Shown here piece by piece: positions 4,505 through 5,153 of a stretch of DNA of 5,153 nt (its first letter is position 1; every line of letters begins with the position of its first letter). The notes beneath the pieces are model-generated. The model saw nothing but the letters and a program-made list of their open reading frames with translations. It was not told the DNA's origin and searched no databases. Made by a program: the position numbers and the translations under genes. Source of the stretch: Actinomycetota bacterium (GTDB lineage Bacteria > Actinomycetota > Actinomycetes > JACCUZ01); the NCBI GenBank assembly GCA_030841245.1, contig JAVEDG010000122.1, positions 1-5,153 of the forward strand, read 5' to 3'.

Positions 4505-5153
4505 GTGGGCGAGGCACGCTACCGGACGACGTACGACGCGAGCCTGCACGACCGGGAGCAGTTCTGGCTGGCCGCCGCCGAGGCGGTGACCTGGCGGCGC
4601 GCGCCGACCCGGGCGCTGGACGACTCCCGGCCACCGTTCTACCGCTGGTTCCCCGGCGGTGAGCTCAACACCTGCGAGAACGCGCTGGACCGACACGTCG
4701 CGGCCGGGAACGGGCAGCGCCCCGCCTTGATCTACGACAGCCCCGTGACCGGCAGCACCCGGACCTTCACCTATGCGGAGCTGACCGATGAGACGGCGCG
4801 TTTCGCCGGGGTCCTCGACGGGCTGGGCGTGGGCAAGGGGGACCGGGTCATCGTCTACCTCCCGATGGTGCCCGAGGCCCTGGTCGCGATGCTCGCCTGC
4901 GCCCGACTCGGGGCCGTGCACTCCGTCGTCTTCGGCGGCTTCGCCGCGCACGAGCTGGCGCTGCGCATCGACGACGCGCAGCCCAAGGTCATCGTGTCGG
5001 CCTCGTGCGGCATCGAGGCGAGCCGAGTGATCGAGTACAAGCCGTTGCGGGACAAGGCGATCTCCCTCGCCGCCCACCGGCCGGAGCACTGCGGCGTGCG
5101 CCAGCGCCCGCTGGCGACGGCGCCGCGCGAGCCCGGCGGGGACCTCGGGGGGG
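4505..5153 (+). CDS. prpE: Propionyl-CoA synthetase-like acyl-CoA synthetase, N-terminal part (3' truncated by window edge)
   Basis: This ATP-dependent, AMP-forming ligase activates a short-chain acid (propionate, possibly acetate) to its CoA thioester through an acyl-adenylate, in the cytosol. The 216 residues present match the PrpE/Acs N-terminus: YDASLHDREQFWLAAAEAVTW (10-30, the ACAS N-terminal domain), PFYRWFPGGELNTCENALDRHV (44-65), ALIYDSPVT (74-82), TFTYAEL (87-93), KGDRVIVYLPMVPEALVAMLACARLGAVHSVVFGGFA (111-147) and IDDAQPKVIVSASCGIE (155-171), then EYKPL (177-181). LNTCENALDRHV, YDSPVT and SASCGIE...EYKPL favour PrpE over AcsA. The P-loop-like serine/threonine-glycine motif, the adenylation core and the catalytic C-terminal lysine domain lie beyond the window; a full gene would be about 630 residues. 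GTG 4505 has GAGGA upstream. The last residues (PGGDLGG) depart from the family's usual PGRDLDW, possibly through sequence error at the end. Confidence 0.88.
   Translation, partial: MGEARYRTTYDASLHDREQFWLAAAEAVTWRRAPTRALDDSRPPFYRWFPGGELNTCENALDRHVAAGNGQRPALIYDSPVTGSTRTFTYAELTDETARFAGVLDGLGVGKGDRVIVYLPMVPEALVAMLACARLGAVHSVVFGGFAAHELALRIDDAQPKVIVSASCGIEASRVIEYKPLRDKAISLAAHRPEHCGVRQRPLATAPREPGGDLGG

Noticed and set aside
4497..4584. ATG at 4497 as start of the gene after the DivIVA-motif protein
   Set aside because: This frame stops after about 29 codons; the family match begins in the frame of GTG 4505.
4788..5030. Plus-strand open frame inside prpE in another frame
   Set aside because: It is Arg/Ser/Ala-rich and out of frame with the clear PrpE reading that runs from 4505 to the window end.
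4187..5089. Minus-strand open frame (300 codons) opposite the DivIVA-motif gene tail and prpE start
   Set aside because: It has no recognisable domain and overlaps two supported + strand genes; it is a high-GC shadow.
1..5153. Search for defence systems, CRISPR arrays, transposons, tRNA genes or riboswitches
   Set aside because: Nearly all of the window is accounted for by conserved housekeeping genes with gaps of 93 bases or less. No repeat arrays, transposase motifs, tRNA-like ends or known riboswitch cores were seen.

Overview
The window is a stretch of high-GC DNA (roughly 70% by eye, with G or C at nearly every third codon position and GTG starts common). It is almost certainly chromosomal DNA from an actinobacterium. 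The gene order tsf-pyrH-frr-cdsA-rlmN is the familiar actinobacterial arrangement downstream of rpsB. The protein variants also fit: PyrH carries the FGAGAGMPYFSTDT segment and RlmN has the N-terminal ELTF-AAPR-AK-PPRHLADL block. The genus cannot be fixed from this window. All real genes lie on the + strand.

Layout. 1-260 is the C-terminal end of elongation factor Ts. A 93-base gap (261-353) holds a small perfect hairpin but no clear promoter. pyrH (UMP kinase, 354-1133), frr (ribosome recycling factor, 1195-1752) and cdsA (CDP-diglyceride synthase, 1754-2656) follow; frr and cdsA are separated by one base. After cdsA comes a 56-base gap with a short hairpin at the stop codon and a TAnnnT-type -10 candidate. 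Then comes rlmN (23S rRNA/tRNA A2503/A37 methyltransferase, 2713-3819), which overlaps by four bases (GTGA) a 212-residue DivIVA-motif repeat protein (3816-4454). After 50 bases the 5' part of an acyl-CoA synthetase of the PrpE (propionyl-CoA synthetase) type begins at 4505 and runs off the end.

How the genes work together. tsf, frr and rlmN serve translation (elongation, recycling, ribosome and tRNA modification). pyrH feeds UMP to UDP for nucleotide and envelope precursor supply. cdsA makes CDP-diacylglycerol, the precursor of membrane phospholipids. This is a growth-linked housekeeping cluster. The DivIVA-motif gene, probably translationally coupled to rlmN, is the least understood member: it consists of an internal duplication of a two-motif unit followed by a low-complexity tail. 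The PrpE-like gene is metabolically unrelated and probably starts a new transcription unit or a lineage-specific insertion into this neighbourhood.

I see no mobile element, CRISPR array, tRNA or rRNA gene, phage gene or defence system. The most interesting item is the duplicated DivIVA-motif protein and its tight coupling to rlmN. The last bases of the window look of doubtful quality (G-run, loss of expected residues).
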